Both the position numbers and the translations under genes were made by a program. A stretch of DNA of 64,000 nucleotides from Trichinella spiralis (taxonomy: Eukaryota > Nematoda > Enoplea > Trichinellida > Trichinellidae): positions 1,982,563-2,046,562 of the forward strand of contig CM012955.1 in assembly GCA_000181795.3 (NCBI GenBank), given 5' to 3'. Of this stretch, positions 25,436-39,165 are shown piece by piece (positions within the stretch are counted from its first letter, which is position 1; each line of letters begins with the position of its first letter). The notes beneath the pieces are model-generated. The model did no database searches and was not told where the DNA came from. It was given only the letters and a program-made list of their open reading frames with translations.

Positions 25436-28400
25436 ATGGGAGTTATCGTGAACCACTCGAAATTTTTGTTTATGTACGGGCGAACTGTTCCCCGAAACTT
25501 AGCTTACCAAGACGTGCGTATTCCAACTAGCAACTTGGGGAACAGCTTTTGCGCAGTGAATCCAAAATTCATTTCGTTTGTACTTGATGTTTCCGGTGGC
25601 GGGGCGTTTCAGGTTGTACCGTTGAAAAGGGTATGCTTGACTTTTAACTCGATAATTTTGAAAATTGAAATAGTTTCAATGTCGTACGAAAATCTCTTAG
25701 TGTGTTGTTTTGATTTATATGAGAAATGTTATTTTGCTTTGTTTAAATTTTTTGCGAATGTATTATATTTTTGTTTATTGGTTTATTGAAAATCGAATCG
25801 TTCAGACTGGTCGAATAGACTGTGTCTATGGCCGTATGAATGGGCATCGAGGGCCAGTTTCTGATTTGAAATTCAATCCGTTCAATGACAATGTGTTGGC
25901 CTCATGTTCCGAAGACAGTACGGTACGTGCTCACAGAACCTGCACAATGCATGTTAAATACTGTAATGTTTCTTTTTTTAAGGTGAAGTTGTGGTACATA
26001 TCTGATGAGCACAGCTGTGATCCACTTATTGAAGAGATTCATCATTTGGAAGGGCATCGCAGCAAGGTGGTATGTGCCGAATGGAGTCCAACTGTGGAGA
26101 ATTTGTTGGTCAGCGGTGATATTGATTCCAAGGTTGCGTAAATAATATATTTATTATTATAATTGTATTAATATAAATTGTATGCAAATGATTACAATTT
26201 AGATATTGGTTTGGGATGTCAGCGTTGGGGTGCGTATCAGAGAGATCCGCGTGGGCAAAGATGCTGTATGCTCGTTGAGTTTTAACTGGAATTGCAGTTT
26301 GTGCGCCATCACCACTAAAGATCAACTGTTGTGCATTGTCGATCCACGGAAAGAAAAAATTGTTGCGGTAATTGAATTTGAATATTTTTACATCGAGCAA
26401 AAACATTGTTAGTTTAGTATTGTTTTAAATTATTCATTTATTTTAAATTTTAGAGCTGTGTTTGTCACGAACTGAGGAAATCAAACAAGGTAATTTATCT
26501 TCATGGCAAGTTGTTGTTGACTACTGGCTTTAGTCGTAGCTGCTATCAGCAAATCAAAATTTGGAACGAAGTATAAAAATTTTGTTCAGTTGTTATTCAA
26601 TGAGAAAATGTGTGATGTTTCTTGTTTTCAGGAAAACCTTGATAGTCCGTTAACAGTTATCGAGTTGGACTTATCTCCGGGAATCCTCTTTCCATTTTTT
26701 GATCGAGATCTGAATTTGATTTTCATTAGCAGCAAGGTAAATGTTTTTCTTTTCAACTATTTTCGAGTGATTGGTTTTTTTTCTCAGGGACATAGTAGAA
26801 TTATGTTTTACGGAATCACCGATTCCCAGCCGTATATTCGATACTTGAACGAATACAACTCCGGCAGGTCGGTGCATGGTGCGGTGGCGATGTGCAAGCG
26901 AGGCTTGCGTCGAGATGAATGTGAAGTATTTCGAATATATCAGATACACAGCGACTCTGACATTGTGGACCCAATCTCGTTCACTGTTCCTAGAAAGGTG
27001 AAATAAATTGAACAGATGTGATTGATTGCTTATTTGATATTTTGAATATTTTGACGTTGTTCTATCTAGACTGAAGGATACTGTAAGGATCTTTATCCAG
27101 AAACGGCGGCGCCGACGCCTGCGTTGACGCTCAAAGAATGGTTAAGCGGCATTGATCGAGGGCCGATAATGATGCTGTTGAATGTAAATTAATTTCTCTT
27201 CTGTTGCCTGCTATCCAATTTTATGTGAATTCATACATTTCAAGTTTAAAATTGAAAAACAAACAACATAATTAACATAAAATATAATAAGTTGATTTAT
27301 AATTTGACGATTGGGAATGTTGTAGGAAACTGGTGATATGAAGACGCATAAACCTGTGATGTTTAAAACGCGTTTTGAGCAACAAACTAATGACAAGGCA
27401 CCGAAAGGAAGATCTGTTTTGGTGACATCAGATCGGAACAACGATTTGAAGTTTATGTTTTTGAACCAAATGACACGTCCAGATTACAGAGAAATTGCCT
27501 CTGATAAGCGTACTGAAACGGAATCTGTGATGGGAGAAGAATCGAAAATGTAGAAAAAAGGATCTTCACATTTCAATGTGGGTTGTGTTCAATGATTTGT
27601 TTTAGACTACTAAGTGAAGTTAGTTCGGTAGAAGAAGCAGACGAAAAGTTAGAAGACACTCCGAGCTGCCAGACTGCAGTGGCTAGTGTTGTGGGATCTC
27701 CAAAGCTGGAGGTAAATCAGTGTTTGCAAGTTAACCCCTTAGCTGGCCAAGAATGCGCATATGATAAACAAGGCGATTTTGTCGACACAACATTTGCTTG
27801 CTTGTAGAATGGGAATGAATTAGGAATTTCAAAGCGAAAAAAGTTGTTCACTTTGAATGGTGATAATGAAACGGGCGCCATGATGAAGTTTGATGATTTC
27901 AAACAGTCCTGGCGAGAAACTTCACGTTTTGCAAAACGTATCTGGACTGCCAAGAGCAGGTAACCGATACGGACAGATTGTGTTGTATTGTTGTTGAATT
28001 GATAGAATATAAGTTTGGATTTGGATTTCAAATTTTCCCTCATTTCAGCTACGCGAAGCGTGAAAATGAAGAACCTTGTTCACTGGTAAAGTGCTCAGAT
28101 ATTCATGGCTCGCCATTATTGGAGTTGCGTAATCCGGTAGAAATGAAAAACTTTGTAAGTAAAAAATTCAAATTTAACATTTCCATTTGAAAATATTTTA
28201 CCATAGTTTAATATGCACTTAATTGATAACTTTGATATTTTTTGGCATTTTTGTGTTGTTGTTGTTGTTGTTGTTGTAGGTCAGATTTTTAATTTTTAGG
28301 ACATTTCGAGTAAAATGGAAATTCAGCAATCAGTAACGAAAGCAGAAATTGATAACAAGACTGAAAAGCTGAATAAACGTGTGCGATATTTGTTAAATGT

Positions 28401-28599
28401 GGTCGAAAAGCAGGCTGCTGAACTTAACGATGTCAAACAGCGATTGACTGAGATTGAAAAACGATTGCAGCAAAAAGAAGAAACGATCCAGTGCCTGCGT
28501 AATGAAATACGCTGGAGATCTGCGCGCATCACTCAACTCGAGGACGAGTTGAGCGCAGTGGTCAACACATCTGAAGACGAGGATGTGGACAACTACTGA
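25436..28599 (+). CDS. cor-1: Coronin, actin-binding WD-repeat protein
   Basis: Coronins bind F-actin and Arp2/3 and control actin turnover in the cortex. Thirteen exons (25436-25630, 25806-25922, 25983-26132, 26203-26367, 26454-26570, 26632-26736, 26788-26997, 27070-27183, 27326-27549, 27606-27711, 27808-27959, 28049-28154, 28300-28599) give 2061 nt, 686 aa. The N-terminus has the coronin signature (SKFLFMYGR, FCAVNPKFISFVLDVSGGGA). A WD40 propeller follows (GHRGPVSDLKFNPFND, SEDSTVKLWYI, GHRSKVVCAEWSP, GDIDSKILVWDV), then the conserved extension (EVFRIYQI, GYCKDLYPETAAPTPALT, EWLSGIDRGP). A unique low-conservation linker is followed by a C-terminal coiled coil of about 80 residues (from LNKRVRYLLNVVEKQA to the acidic end SEDEDVDNY), which trimerises conventional short coronins. 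It has a single propeller, so it is not the tandem coronin-7/POD-1 type. The length is somewhat above the usual 450-600 because of the linker. Confidence 0.94.
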
Positions 28600-29566
28600 T
28601 CTCTGTGACGTATTTTATCAAAGATATCATCTAGTGTTACTTATTTTCTTAAACTACTTAATTATAGATATTTAAATTTTTATTTATCATTTATATTCTC
28701 ATACTGTTGTGGATTTATTTTTTAAAATAACTTTAACTATAATGTAGTGATAATAAAAATTCAGTTATTTAAATGAAACTTTTTCAGTCAAAAAAAAGTT
28801 AAGTCTTCAAATGAATGTGAATGTGAACTTTACTTACATTTTTATGCAACTTCCAATAAAAATAAAGAATGTTTATTTTCATGGCAGTTGCTGATATATT
28901 ATAATTTTCTGATAATCGATTCGATCAGTCGAACTGGTTGAACTTGCAAATCAGAAATCAAATGTTGTCAAATGTATTTCTTCTATAACTTACTTACCCC
29001 ATTTATCTGGATCATTTTCACCGTTTTTTATTTGACTTGTAAAAATGCATATTTATGTATGCATCTATGTGTACCGTATTTTCAATTTCAGTCAGTCAAT
29101 AATTGCCACATGATTTGAACAATACGTGTATGACAAGCTTATGGATACAGTTTGCTAATATTGATTTACTTTCGAAGTTGCTATGGTGACAAGCATGTCT
29201 TGCTCAGAATTATGCTATTTATTTGTTTATTTATTTGCATTTCATTTCAGCCATGTGCTACGAGGATGCGATGAAGTTGATAAATTTTTTCCGTATTAAA
29301 CGCTTTTTTATTTAGTGAGGAAAAATTTGAACATGAATTCTTTTTCAGAAGATTCCTGTTGAATTTTGAACTTTGAAATCAAATGAAACGTATGATTGAT
29401 TTATCTGAAAATAAATGAATCACAACAAGGTGAGCAGTTACTTTAACGAATTATTTATTTTTTCTTTTTTCTCAACGAATGTACCTTCATTCAATCAGTA
29501 TCAGTATATTTCAGCTTCAGGATAAATAGTATCTTGCTTTGTAAAAGAAATCATTCATAATCGAAA
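28600..29566. other. Intergenic region between coronin and CC2D2A, with poly(A) signals
   Basis: AATAAA hexamers at 28855-28860 and 28861-28866 could end the coronin transcript. The rest is AT-rich with no exon I can support. The CC2D2A promoter should lie here, as both genes run on the + strand. Confidence 0.45.
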
Positions 29567-32500
29567 ATGAACGAAGAATCATTCGATATGAAAACAATAA
29601 ATGAACCATCCGCCGCCGCCCCTGTTCCTGCACCTCGGAAAAGAGAAAGCCTGGCTAAGAAATTGAAATCAACCTTGCCCAGTGAAATTCACTCAGACAG
29701 TAATAAAGATTTTGTGAATTTTTTTTTTGATTATGGCAATTTAATCTTGAAGATAATTCACAGATTTATCATTTCAGATTGGCTTTCAGTCAGTATTTTT
29801 TTAAAGAATATTTTGCTAATGTGGGCTTATTTCAGTTACGAAAAGAGAAGAATTGAAAGAAGCTGCTTCGCCATATTCAGAGTCATTGCTTTTCAAAAAT
29901 GCTGATTCAGACCGAAGTGCATCGTCGAATTCACAAGTACCTCTACGACTTCGTGATAAAGTGAAAAATTTCCAGGTGATATGCACATAAGTTGTACATA
30001 GAATGAAAACAAAAAAAATTTTTTATTGATTTAAATTTTAGTGCATTAGCAGAGTGAAAGAACATGTACTGAAAAAAAGGTTTGAATCAAATACTGAACA
30101 AGCTGAAGTTCGACGACTATCCACATTGGATAAGGTACGGCAATGTTGCCTTTTTCCATTCTCATATTATATATGCGTTGAGTAAATTTAAATTTCAGCA
30201 TAGAGAAGACGAAATTAAACGTGAACAAAATTTTGAATACTTTCGTAAAAAGTACGAAGACTGGAAGAAAAGTCACAGTGATTTGAAAGAAAAAATTGAA
30301 GTATTAGTATTGTTGCTCGCAGTGTTGTGATGTTGCATAATTGTTATATTATTTGAAGAGAAATTGTGCTTCTGACGAGGAGCAGTTGCAATTTTTCACA
30401 AATATTTCTTTGGCTGAAAGTGATGATTTTTTCCTGGCTTCCGTTGCAGTAAGTTGACATTATTATAATCGACCGTTTGCAAAAGATCATTTTCATTTGT
30501 AACTTTTAGCCATGTGCGAAGCGTGAATCTGATTATACAGGTTATTGTAGCTTTGAAAAAGGTCTTGGAATTTGAAAATTAATAAAAATCGCATTTTTCA
30601 GATCTGAAAGAGGTGAAAATTATGGCAAAAATCGAACCCATTCTGAGGCCTTTCAAAATGCAACTGGAAACAGAAAATCAATTGTATTATTTTCCAGAAT
30701 CTAGTAAGAAATTTTTTTGTTATGTCCATATGTATCTCGATTATGATTTAAGTTAATCAATTTTCTGTTTCAGATGTTAGGCAGAGGCGTGTCAGAGCTT
30801 CCACTGTTGAGTTGGAAGAAGGTGTTTACTGTGGTCCAGAATTGGGTCTGTCGACTCGAAATGTAGATACGATGAAAGCTCGTTTGCTAGTCGAAAAGCG
30901 AAAGGTACATTTTATTTATTTATCTGTATAGTTAATTTATTTTAAATTTTCAAATTGTTCATGTTTGTAATTTTAGCTGAATTTGTGGATTCATAAAGAA
31001 GAAATAGCACGTTTACCAATGTCATTAATCAATTTTCCTGTAAAGTTGGACTTTTCGCAAGGCAGTCATGCTTCAATGATAACTAGCTATACAGTATGTT
31101 TGTTAGTACTCATTTCTTTAGCAGATTACTGTCTGTTGAGTTGTACTATTTAAGCCTGCAGTGACGAATGTTCAGTCGAGGATGAACTACGGGGTTTACC
31201 AGCTTGACGTTGAATTAAGCAAGTTGATGTTCACTCACCATTCGCTTTTTTCTAAAGAGGATGTGCTATGTCGGCGCTTGTTGGAACAATACCACGGCTA
31301 TGAAAGGCGACTACGCGAGAGTACATCCTACTACTATGCCCAGCGTGTAACAAACTGCACTGATAATTAATTAATTAAAAGTGGGCTATTTAATTGTTTT
31401 ATTTAGCTGGAAGACGTGAAATCAAAAGTCAGAGAACTGAAAGCTAAAGTGAATCATCTGAATTTGCATAATGATTCAGAGCAGATTAATGATTTGAGCC
31501 GTTTGATTGGAAAGCTACAGAAAGAATCTAGGTGAAATAGAAAAATGCCCACCTTTTGCCAATGAAAAACTGATTTCTTTTTTTATTTCATAGAGAACTT
31601 CGAAAATTGCGAAACAAAGAAGAAACGTTCGATTTGCAGTTGTTGCAATCCATGGTGGCCAACTGGAATATTATAAAACGTCTTCGAATATGGCAAGGTT
31701 ACACTACAACATCTTTCAAGTTAACTTTGGAAAAGTAATATTAAAAGAAAAAATTTTCCTATGAAACTGGCAAAGTTGATAAAAAAATTTTTTTTTGAGA
31801 TATGAAGTGGATGAAGTGAAAGACAAGGAAAAATGGGAAGAAGATTTAATGGATGAATTAGAAGAAAGGGAAGATGAACATATCGCTTTGCAAAGCAAAG
31901 TATTTGTTGTTTTTTTCTAACTGATTGTCATTTTGAAAGCGAAATTTATTTTTTACTTGTTAACAGAGTTGTTTAATTTACATTTCAGAACCTGCAAAAC
32001 GAAGACAATGATCAATCGCCTAGTGAAAGTATGCCCTTTGACAGAAATTTTGCCTGGATGGAGATTTGTGCTAATGCATTGAAGACAAGAAGAAACCCAG
32101 GTAAGCGATGCTGATTATGCATGTTCTTGAAAGTGATTACAGTATGATCGCGTTGCAGGTGAGCCGTTGTTAGTGCCAGTACTTGGCAGTTCATCGACCA
32201 TAACTCCGATAGATCAATGCCCAAAGTATGATGGATGTGTGATGTGGATAATTTGTTATTCTCATCTCATCCTCTTCATCATGCATGTATTTATTGTTCA
32301 TCATTTAGAGCAGAGAAAGAACGAAGACAAGAAATTACACGTCATAAAATTATGCTAAAGCTTTATTACAATGGCAAAGAAGTTTGTTCTACGCAAAGTC
32401 GTCCGTTGAATTTGGACTTTTGCGTTTTAATCAACCAAAAGTTCAACTTGATGGTTAGTGAATGGCCGCAGAGCCTTTCTTTTAAGGTCAGTTTTGTTGT

Positions 32501-35500
32501 GTGAAAAGAGAAAAAATTCTTACTGATCTGTTATTGGTTGTTCAAGATTTTTGAATCTTCTGGACATGGTTGGGATGAAATTGCCACGGTATGCGTGCCT
32601 ATTCCAAGCTATTCACAGATAAGCACACCCGACATGGCTCTTTTGGACGAAATTGAATTTGCAAGTGAACTGAAAGCTAAATACACTCATTCAGCAGTAG
32701 GAGCAGGTATGCTTGACAAAGAATAGTGATGAATTTGAATTGAATGTCTTTTTTTTTATTTTGAGGCAATACTGTGAATTTTTATCTGAATGGAGTGCCG
32801 TCGTGTATACCCCGCATTTCCGGTGTTTTGCGCTGCTTAGCTCGTTGGGGGAAAGACCATTCTGGAAAACCATTGTTTCCCCCATTCAAAGAACGTACTC
32901 GAACTTGGTATTTATTGCTATCCATTGTCTCTTTGTAAATAAATTACTATTTGAAGTGAATCTATTTTTATTTTACTATTTTTTTCAGTTTATTTTCAAA
33001 TAAAAACAGCGTGTTTATTATTTTTAGTGTCATTTTGAATCAGAATTTTCAGTTTGAAACTGATTCTGCAAATGCCGTCGATCCTAATGATCCTAAAATT
33101 GTTGCCGCTCAGAATATGGTATTGTTGTTGTTCTACAGTTGACTTTTGGGCATTAAAATTTTCTGATGAATAATCTTCAAACGTGTAGAAATCATCTGCG
33201 TTGTGCAGAAAAGATTCTGGCGCTTTGACAGGGTTCATTGTTGTACCAGCGGAATGTCAGCTCGTGACAGCAGGAGAATTCCTTCGAAATTTACGATATC
33301 GTTGTTTGCAACTTCGATCAGAAAAGGTGCCGCATTTGATGAATATCCAGCCGTTTCCAGCACTTGATCGAGAAATACCAAAAGATATTTTAAGTGTAAG
33401 CTGTTTATTTTATCAAACATTTTAAAACCATATTTTGTTACTGTATAGAAAGACACATTTATATTGGTAAACTGTAATTGGTAATGAAATTGTGAATAGG
33501 AAGTTTCTGAAAAATAATAAGCAATTCATATTTTTTATTCATTTTAGGTGGATGAAGATATTTTAGAAAAAGGTGATGAACTATTTGAAATGAAGGAATT
33601 AGAACAATATTTGCGATCAGCGAAGCAAGCTGCCGCGGTAATGGGTTTTTTGAAACTGCTTCAAGATTTATTTATTTTATGTTTTATTGTTGAAATTTTT
33701 GTTTTAAGATGCGGTGGAAGTTATTACAAAGTCTGTGCTCAATGGAGAGTACTCCCGTTTATAAAGATTTGGTAAATGAACCTGATCTGAAAAGTCTTTA
33801 GTAAGTTTTAAAATGTACAAACGAGATACAGTTTACAATCATAGCAAAGTAGTTTAGTTTATTGAAGAAGTTTTTGCTCACTGAACGTGATCGTCCATTG
33901 AGGCCGACACAGCGATCTTTGAGAAGTTTAACATCTCAATCAAATAATTTTGATCACTGTACAAATGGAAAAGTTCGGTTAATAATTAACGTCATCAGAG
34001 CATTTAATCTTCTGACATCTAATCTTCCACCGTAAGTGCTAACAAGTTAATGGTTAAGATCAATCTGTATTTTTGAGTAAAATATTAAAATTAACGTACA
34101 TCAACTGCCTGAAATTTATGTAAAGCGTTTTTGTAGGATAACGACAGCAGCAACAAGAGAGACTGACTCATCGATACTGGTGATTGAAAAACAGACCAGA
34201 ATCAATAAATTTCGGGCATTATTTAAAGTGAATCGTTTTAGACCAAAAAACTATTGCAAACTGTAGTATATATGCGTTTTCGAGATAAACTTTTGCGGAC
34301 TTCAGTTGCCGAAGGCACCGACCCGACGTGGAATCATGTTTTTATATTGGAATTCAAGTAAGAGAAAAATAAATATACGGATGAAATGAATTTTTTAATC
34401 AATCAAGTAGTTTTAAGCGGAAGATGAATTTTATTATTATATGATTTTCAGGTTAATCAAATTATTCATGTTTTCATTTTGGTAGTATGAATGTCTTTCC
34501 TTTTAAAGTTAATCACTTGTATCGTTTATTAGGCCAACAAAAACTAGCGGCGGTGCAATAGATAGAGTATCCTGGTCTCAGTACATACAGTTTGATGTTT
34601 TTGAACAATCAGCAGTTGAAGTTCCAAAAGTAATCAGATTATTGTTTTGTATAATTTATATGCTAGTGAGAATGTGTGTGCATGCAAATGTAATTAGTTT
34701 TTCCTTTTAATGCTAAATTCGAAATATTTTTTCAGGAAGAGAGAAACGATCATCATACAGTATGTCACCATATTGAAAGGCATTGGATTGGATCAGTAAA
34801 AATACCGATCATAACGATTCTCAATCAGATGCGGGTATTTATTTCATTTTAAGTTGAAATTGTCCGATCTTTACTTTAAAAGTGGTGCAAGATGTGAACA
34901 TTTCTGTCTCAATAAATTATACTATATTAATAAATAAACAGGCAGTGTGAAAGATTTATTAAAGGGGGATTTGTGTTTAAAAATACTAATTTTACCTAAT
35001 GCTGTTTTTGTTGTATCTTAGATACAAGGAAATTTTATTTTGTCATGTCCTCCTTTTCGCTTGAGCAATTATGAATCAACTAAGAACGTCGCAACGAATC
35101 AGCTTTGTCATCCATATGTTCAACTGTTTTTTGCTGTAGAATTTGGATTGAGAATATGCAAGCGAACATGTATACCTGTACGAATTTTATTTTCTTACAG
35201 CTTATTATCGATGATGCTAACGAAGCTGTTGCTTTTGTTTGTTTGTTTGTTTCTTCAGCTTATAGTACTGTTAAATAGATTTATGTTTCAGTTAGCCAGT
35301 GTGGAAGATTCGTCTGTTTTGTCCTATGGTGATCATTGGTTGGAAGAAGTCAGACAACGTCATAACAATAGAAACTTTCTACCGTTTGTTCTTGATTCGA
35401 GTGGTAGAAAAATTATTGTCACCAGATATCTACGACCTATTCCACCACCGCCAGAAATTTTAGCACTCAGAGATGACAAGAATGCAACAGTGGTATGAAA

Positions 35501-36638
35501 AATACTTTGTACTTGGCAAACAAATTTTGCATTAAGTTTTTTGCGGAATAATTTCAGCAAAATCTTACACTTCAGTAGCCCAAGTATTTCCAACAATTCT
35601 TACTGTAATGGAAAACTTTGATTTTCAGGTGTTTGCTTGTCATTTGGTTTCACGTATACCTAAAAATGATGAAATTATGGTAAAACAAGAAGCTGTACAC
35701 ATTTGGAATACAATTAGTGTAAGTATATTTGCTCTTCTAGTTTTTGGCTATGATAGATTTTAACATGGCATATGACAAAAATGTATGGCATGATATAGTG
35801 AAAAATAATGTTAAACATTCGGGGAAGGTTGAAGTTTTTGTTAAATTCTGGAGTTTTTAAAACAATAATTTCAGGACGTATTTCAATTAATGCGAGCTCA
35901 AGAAGCAGAACACGCGCATTTGTTGTACAGTTGGCTTTCTGCGATGGAAATTGAATGTTATCTTCTGCTTGGGACGAGCACAGTGGAAGGACCGTATGCT
36001 GCTTACGTTCTCGTGAAACTTAATACTCTGGTGATTTGCAATCCAACTACTGGATCTATTTACGATCTGAACGATCAACTTTGTCCACTGTTTGATATTG
36101 CATGCGCATGCAATTCTGATAATGTAAGAGAATATTTGAAATTTGTAAAAATTACATTATTTTTTCGTGCATATTGTTTGACATTAAAAGTGGCTTATGG
36201 TTCTTCATATCATTTTAACGTTACGCGTATATTGCACTAGATTTGGGCTAATATTCAAAAGCCTGGTCCATTGTTTGCAATGAATTTTGATTTTGCAAAT
36301 GCATCACGATGGCGATCTTTTTGGAATAAACGCATGCCTGCACGTCAGTTGCCTTCAGTGCAGGTATGATATTTGTTACATTTTAATGTATTTCATCAAA
36401 TTATTTTATATATTTAAGCCAGAAACGCTGGAATATACAAATCCGAATCAAGATGTAACAATAAAGCTGGAAGCTCGTCTTCGAAAAGCCATAGCCGATC
36501 ATTTAATGCGACAACGACCAAATGAATTGACACGTTTCAATCGTTTTGCTGGTCAAACGTTCCGAGATTGTCTTTTAACGTATGGCAATTACAGTTGATT
36601 TTTGTAACAACACACACACACAGATATTAATAGTTGTG

Positions 36639-36671
<33 letters not shown>

Positions 36672-37645
36672 GAAAAGAATTTAATTCAACCTTTTAATGC
36701 CGTTGATGAAACTAAATCATCCTTGCAGACTTTGCTAGATGCTTATAAGGTAAGTGTTGTTAAAATGTGATTTCTGTTCTGCTTTATTTTTTGAAAGATA
36801 ATTTATCCTGGAAGAGAACGAATTTATTCTAATGCAGAATGCATTGTAAACATAAAGTTATCTTACTGTGATAGCATGAATTTTTGTGAATGCCTTCATG
36901 GTCTCTTTCTTCAGTGCAGTCTTGTTTTTATCTAGAGTCTAGATTCTAGACAGTAGCCCCCGTAGTAGTTAATTTATTATACTCTATGATGATATGCATT
37001 CTGCAACAGTCACCGAGCACGTGTAAAGTTGTATTGTTTGCACGCAGTTTGCATGGTTGCCAAGCAGCAAATGATAATAGGTAATATATGGCAAATATTT
37101 CTGAAGTGGAATTTTGGCAATGCAGTTTCAGCCTAAGTTGTTAGATGAAAAATGACGTATTGAATTGCACTATTTTAAGCTCCGCTTTTCAAAGACATTG
37201 ATTTTTCTGAAGTTATCAAATTTTGTCATCTTTAAGACTGGAAGAGCCAGACATAAAATGAATAATTTTTATTTTAAAATTAATTTATAACAATTCATCA
37301 CTGGATGCTTTGAACGTAGCGCCTATTATTGACATGCATTTATTTCACTTGGACTAATAGGCATGAAAATAATGCAACTAGAGAAAGTTATCCAAATTTG
37401 GAATGAATTATATAATAATAATAATAACAATAGCAGTTATTATTATATTATTGTAGATATTTGGATTTGCGATCAATGAACCATATATTAGTCAGCAGAA
37501 GCTTCTGAAAACAATTAGTCAAACAGAAATTTGCAATATGTCTGATCCGGATATGGAATTTACAATGGCTGTTTATGTGCAAGGCTATTCAAGTAATATA
37601 CTGTCAGTTTGGATTCTTCTCGCTTCACTCGTTCGGCGACGATAA
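29567..37645 (+). CDS. mks-6: CC2D2A/MKS6, ciliary transition-zone protein
   Basis: CC2D2A/MKS6 is a core member of the MKS module that builds the ciliary transition zone. The gene has more than twenty short exons; I traced most but not all joints, so the span is given from ATG 29567 to TAA 37643-37645. In order: a Pro/charged start (PAAPVPAPRKRESLAKKLK type), coiled coil (HREDEIKREQNFEYFRKKYE, about 30200), an N-terminal C2-like unit at 32310-32600 (LKLYYNGKEVCSTQSRPLNLDF, IFESSGHGWDEIA), the GVPSCIPRI and FPPFKERTRT region at 32765-32905, a C2 domain at about 33980-34630 (VRLIINVIRAFNLL, AEGTDPTWNHVFILEF), and a large C-terminal transglutaminase-like/peptidase-like region. That last region shows SSGRKIIVTRYLRPIPPPPE, AHLLYSWLSAMEIECYLLLG, EGPYAAYVLVKLNTLVICNP, and the end SNILSVWILLASLVRRR, each collinear with human CC2D2A. 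The last intron (36750-37456) is about 0.7 kb. Confidence 0.92.
36636..36666. repeat. (TA)n tract against a CC2D2A splice acceptor
   Basis: A run of TA dinucleotides ends in TATAG at 36666, and the next exon begins at 36667 (AATGGAAAAG). The repeat therefore takes the place of the polypyrimidine tract. Confidence 0.75.
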
Positions 37646-37787
37646 TTTTGTTTTTTGTGTTTCTAATTGTTCGGTTGTGAAATACTGTTTCAATTATTGG
37701 AGTGAAATTAAAGCAATGAGATCCGAATGAAATGTCGACAGTGAAATCAATTGACAAATACTTAAATCACAGATTTATTAACACGCT

Positions 37788-38312
37788 TCATCGCTGACGA
37801 AGAACTTCTAATAAAGGATGTGAAAATCGACCGACCTTTTTTATCTTTGGCATAGCAGCATAGCAACCCACCGTAACTTTCATGTATTCCGTTTTATATG
37901 TGAAAGTTGATTCGTTATTCATTTTATGAGTAATATGTTTGCGTAGAACGGGAATCTTGTGATGCATAGGAAGGCACTCGGCCATTGGCAAGCCGCGAGC
38001 TCGTTTGCACATACAGCGTGCTTCAGCAATGATTTCCGGCTTGCGCATTGGATCTCGATTTCGATGCCATATCCATGGACACAGGGAGCGATCTTTTAGA
38101 TGAGTTGAGAATTCCACAAAGGGATCCTTGTCACACAAATTAGATTGATCCAAAACGGGTTTTAAGAAACGACTGGGACACCTATCCAGACAAGTTAGAA
38201 TACCTTGGCATGAACAGTGACCGTCGTCGTTGTTTTGTAGATCTAACTGTTGAAGATGTGTTTCGGCGTACAGAACTACCAGTAATGTAAAACACGATAT
38301 TATTAAAAACAT
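37788..38312 (-). CDS. Secreted interleukin-17-like cytokine
   Basis: An intronless 174-aa ORF. Residues 1-16 are a signal peptide (MFLIISCFTLLVVLYA). The mature part has nine cysteines (C33, C35, C41, C45, C60, C78, C100, C102, C113) before C150. The IL-17 core is plain: SLCPWIWHRNRDPMRKPEII, EARCMCK, the strand HKIPVLRK, and KVTVGCYAAMP, equal to human SPW..HRNEDPERYP, EAKC, VPILVLRR-type and VSVGCTCV elements. The second Cys of the usual VGCTC pair is Tyr here. One N-glycosylation site is at Asn133. C. elegans ILC-17.1 acts through ILCR receptors on neuronal responsiveness and stress, so a signalling role is expected. The stop lies 143 bp from the convergent CC2D2A stop. Family identity is confident; which IL-17 paralogue is not. 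Confidence 0.85.
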   Translation of the reverse strand: MFLIISCFTLLVVLYAETHLQQLDLQNNDDGHCSCQGILTCLDRCPSRFLKPVLDQSNLCDKDPFVEFSTHLKDRSLCPWIWHRNRDPMRKPEIIAEARCMCKRARGLPMAECLPMHHKIPVLRKHITHKMNNESTFTYKTEYMKVTVGCYAAMPKIKKVGRFSHPLLEVLRQR

Positions 38313-39165
38313 GCCGTTGTAACAGCATAGGTTTGAAATCGGTGCAGCTAGTAGTCGATCGGTACTGATTCACTTTAAAGCAGTGTTTTGTAATATTAAT
38401 GGTTAGTTAGCTGTTTTGCAATAGAAATCATAGGTTACAATTGCATGTTTGCAGTTATGCCACCCTGTGTTAGTTGAATCGCGTTGAACAACGGGCGTAA
38501 CATGCTGTACCTTGGTGATTATTAGAAAATTTCTCCACAAACTATCTTAATATAAGTATTTATTAACAAGGGTCGCGTACAGTTTGTAAATGTTGTCGCG
38601 ATGTTCATGTCATTTTGATAGCGCTTAACGTTGAAGCATTGAATAATGACCCACATTGTGATCTAGTCAGTGATGCGGTGGTGGGCAAATCCTTTGTTTT
38701 GAGGAACTTCATGAAGCAGTCAACGCAGATGAAAACTTTGAGATTTTACGTAGCATCTGTAGTATTATTGTGGCTGTTGTAACCATTTCTCAATCGAGCT
38801 TCAAAAAATGGAAGCATACAGATGAAAAACTTCTAGATTTTTGCTTGAAATTACATGAATTGATTGATTCGTTTTAATTCCATCAACAAAAAAACACTAC
38901 TCATTTACGAATTGTGCTGATTTTGCATTTTCCTTCAAGTCCGCTAACATATTGACATCAAGACAGAAAGAAGAAACAAGGCAAGGAATTTACCTTGAAG
39001 AATGAAAATCATTTTATCTGATTGTAAAATAATGGCAATAAGACGGAAAGTTATTTTAATCTGAAGAGTACAGTATCCGGTGCAAATTGTACACTATGCA
39101 AACTATGCAAGCAATTTCTGGAGAAACAAAACGGATTGGAATAACAAATAAATGAAAAACAACAT

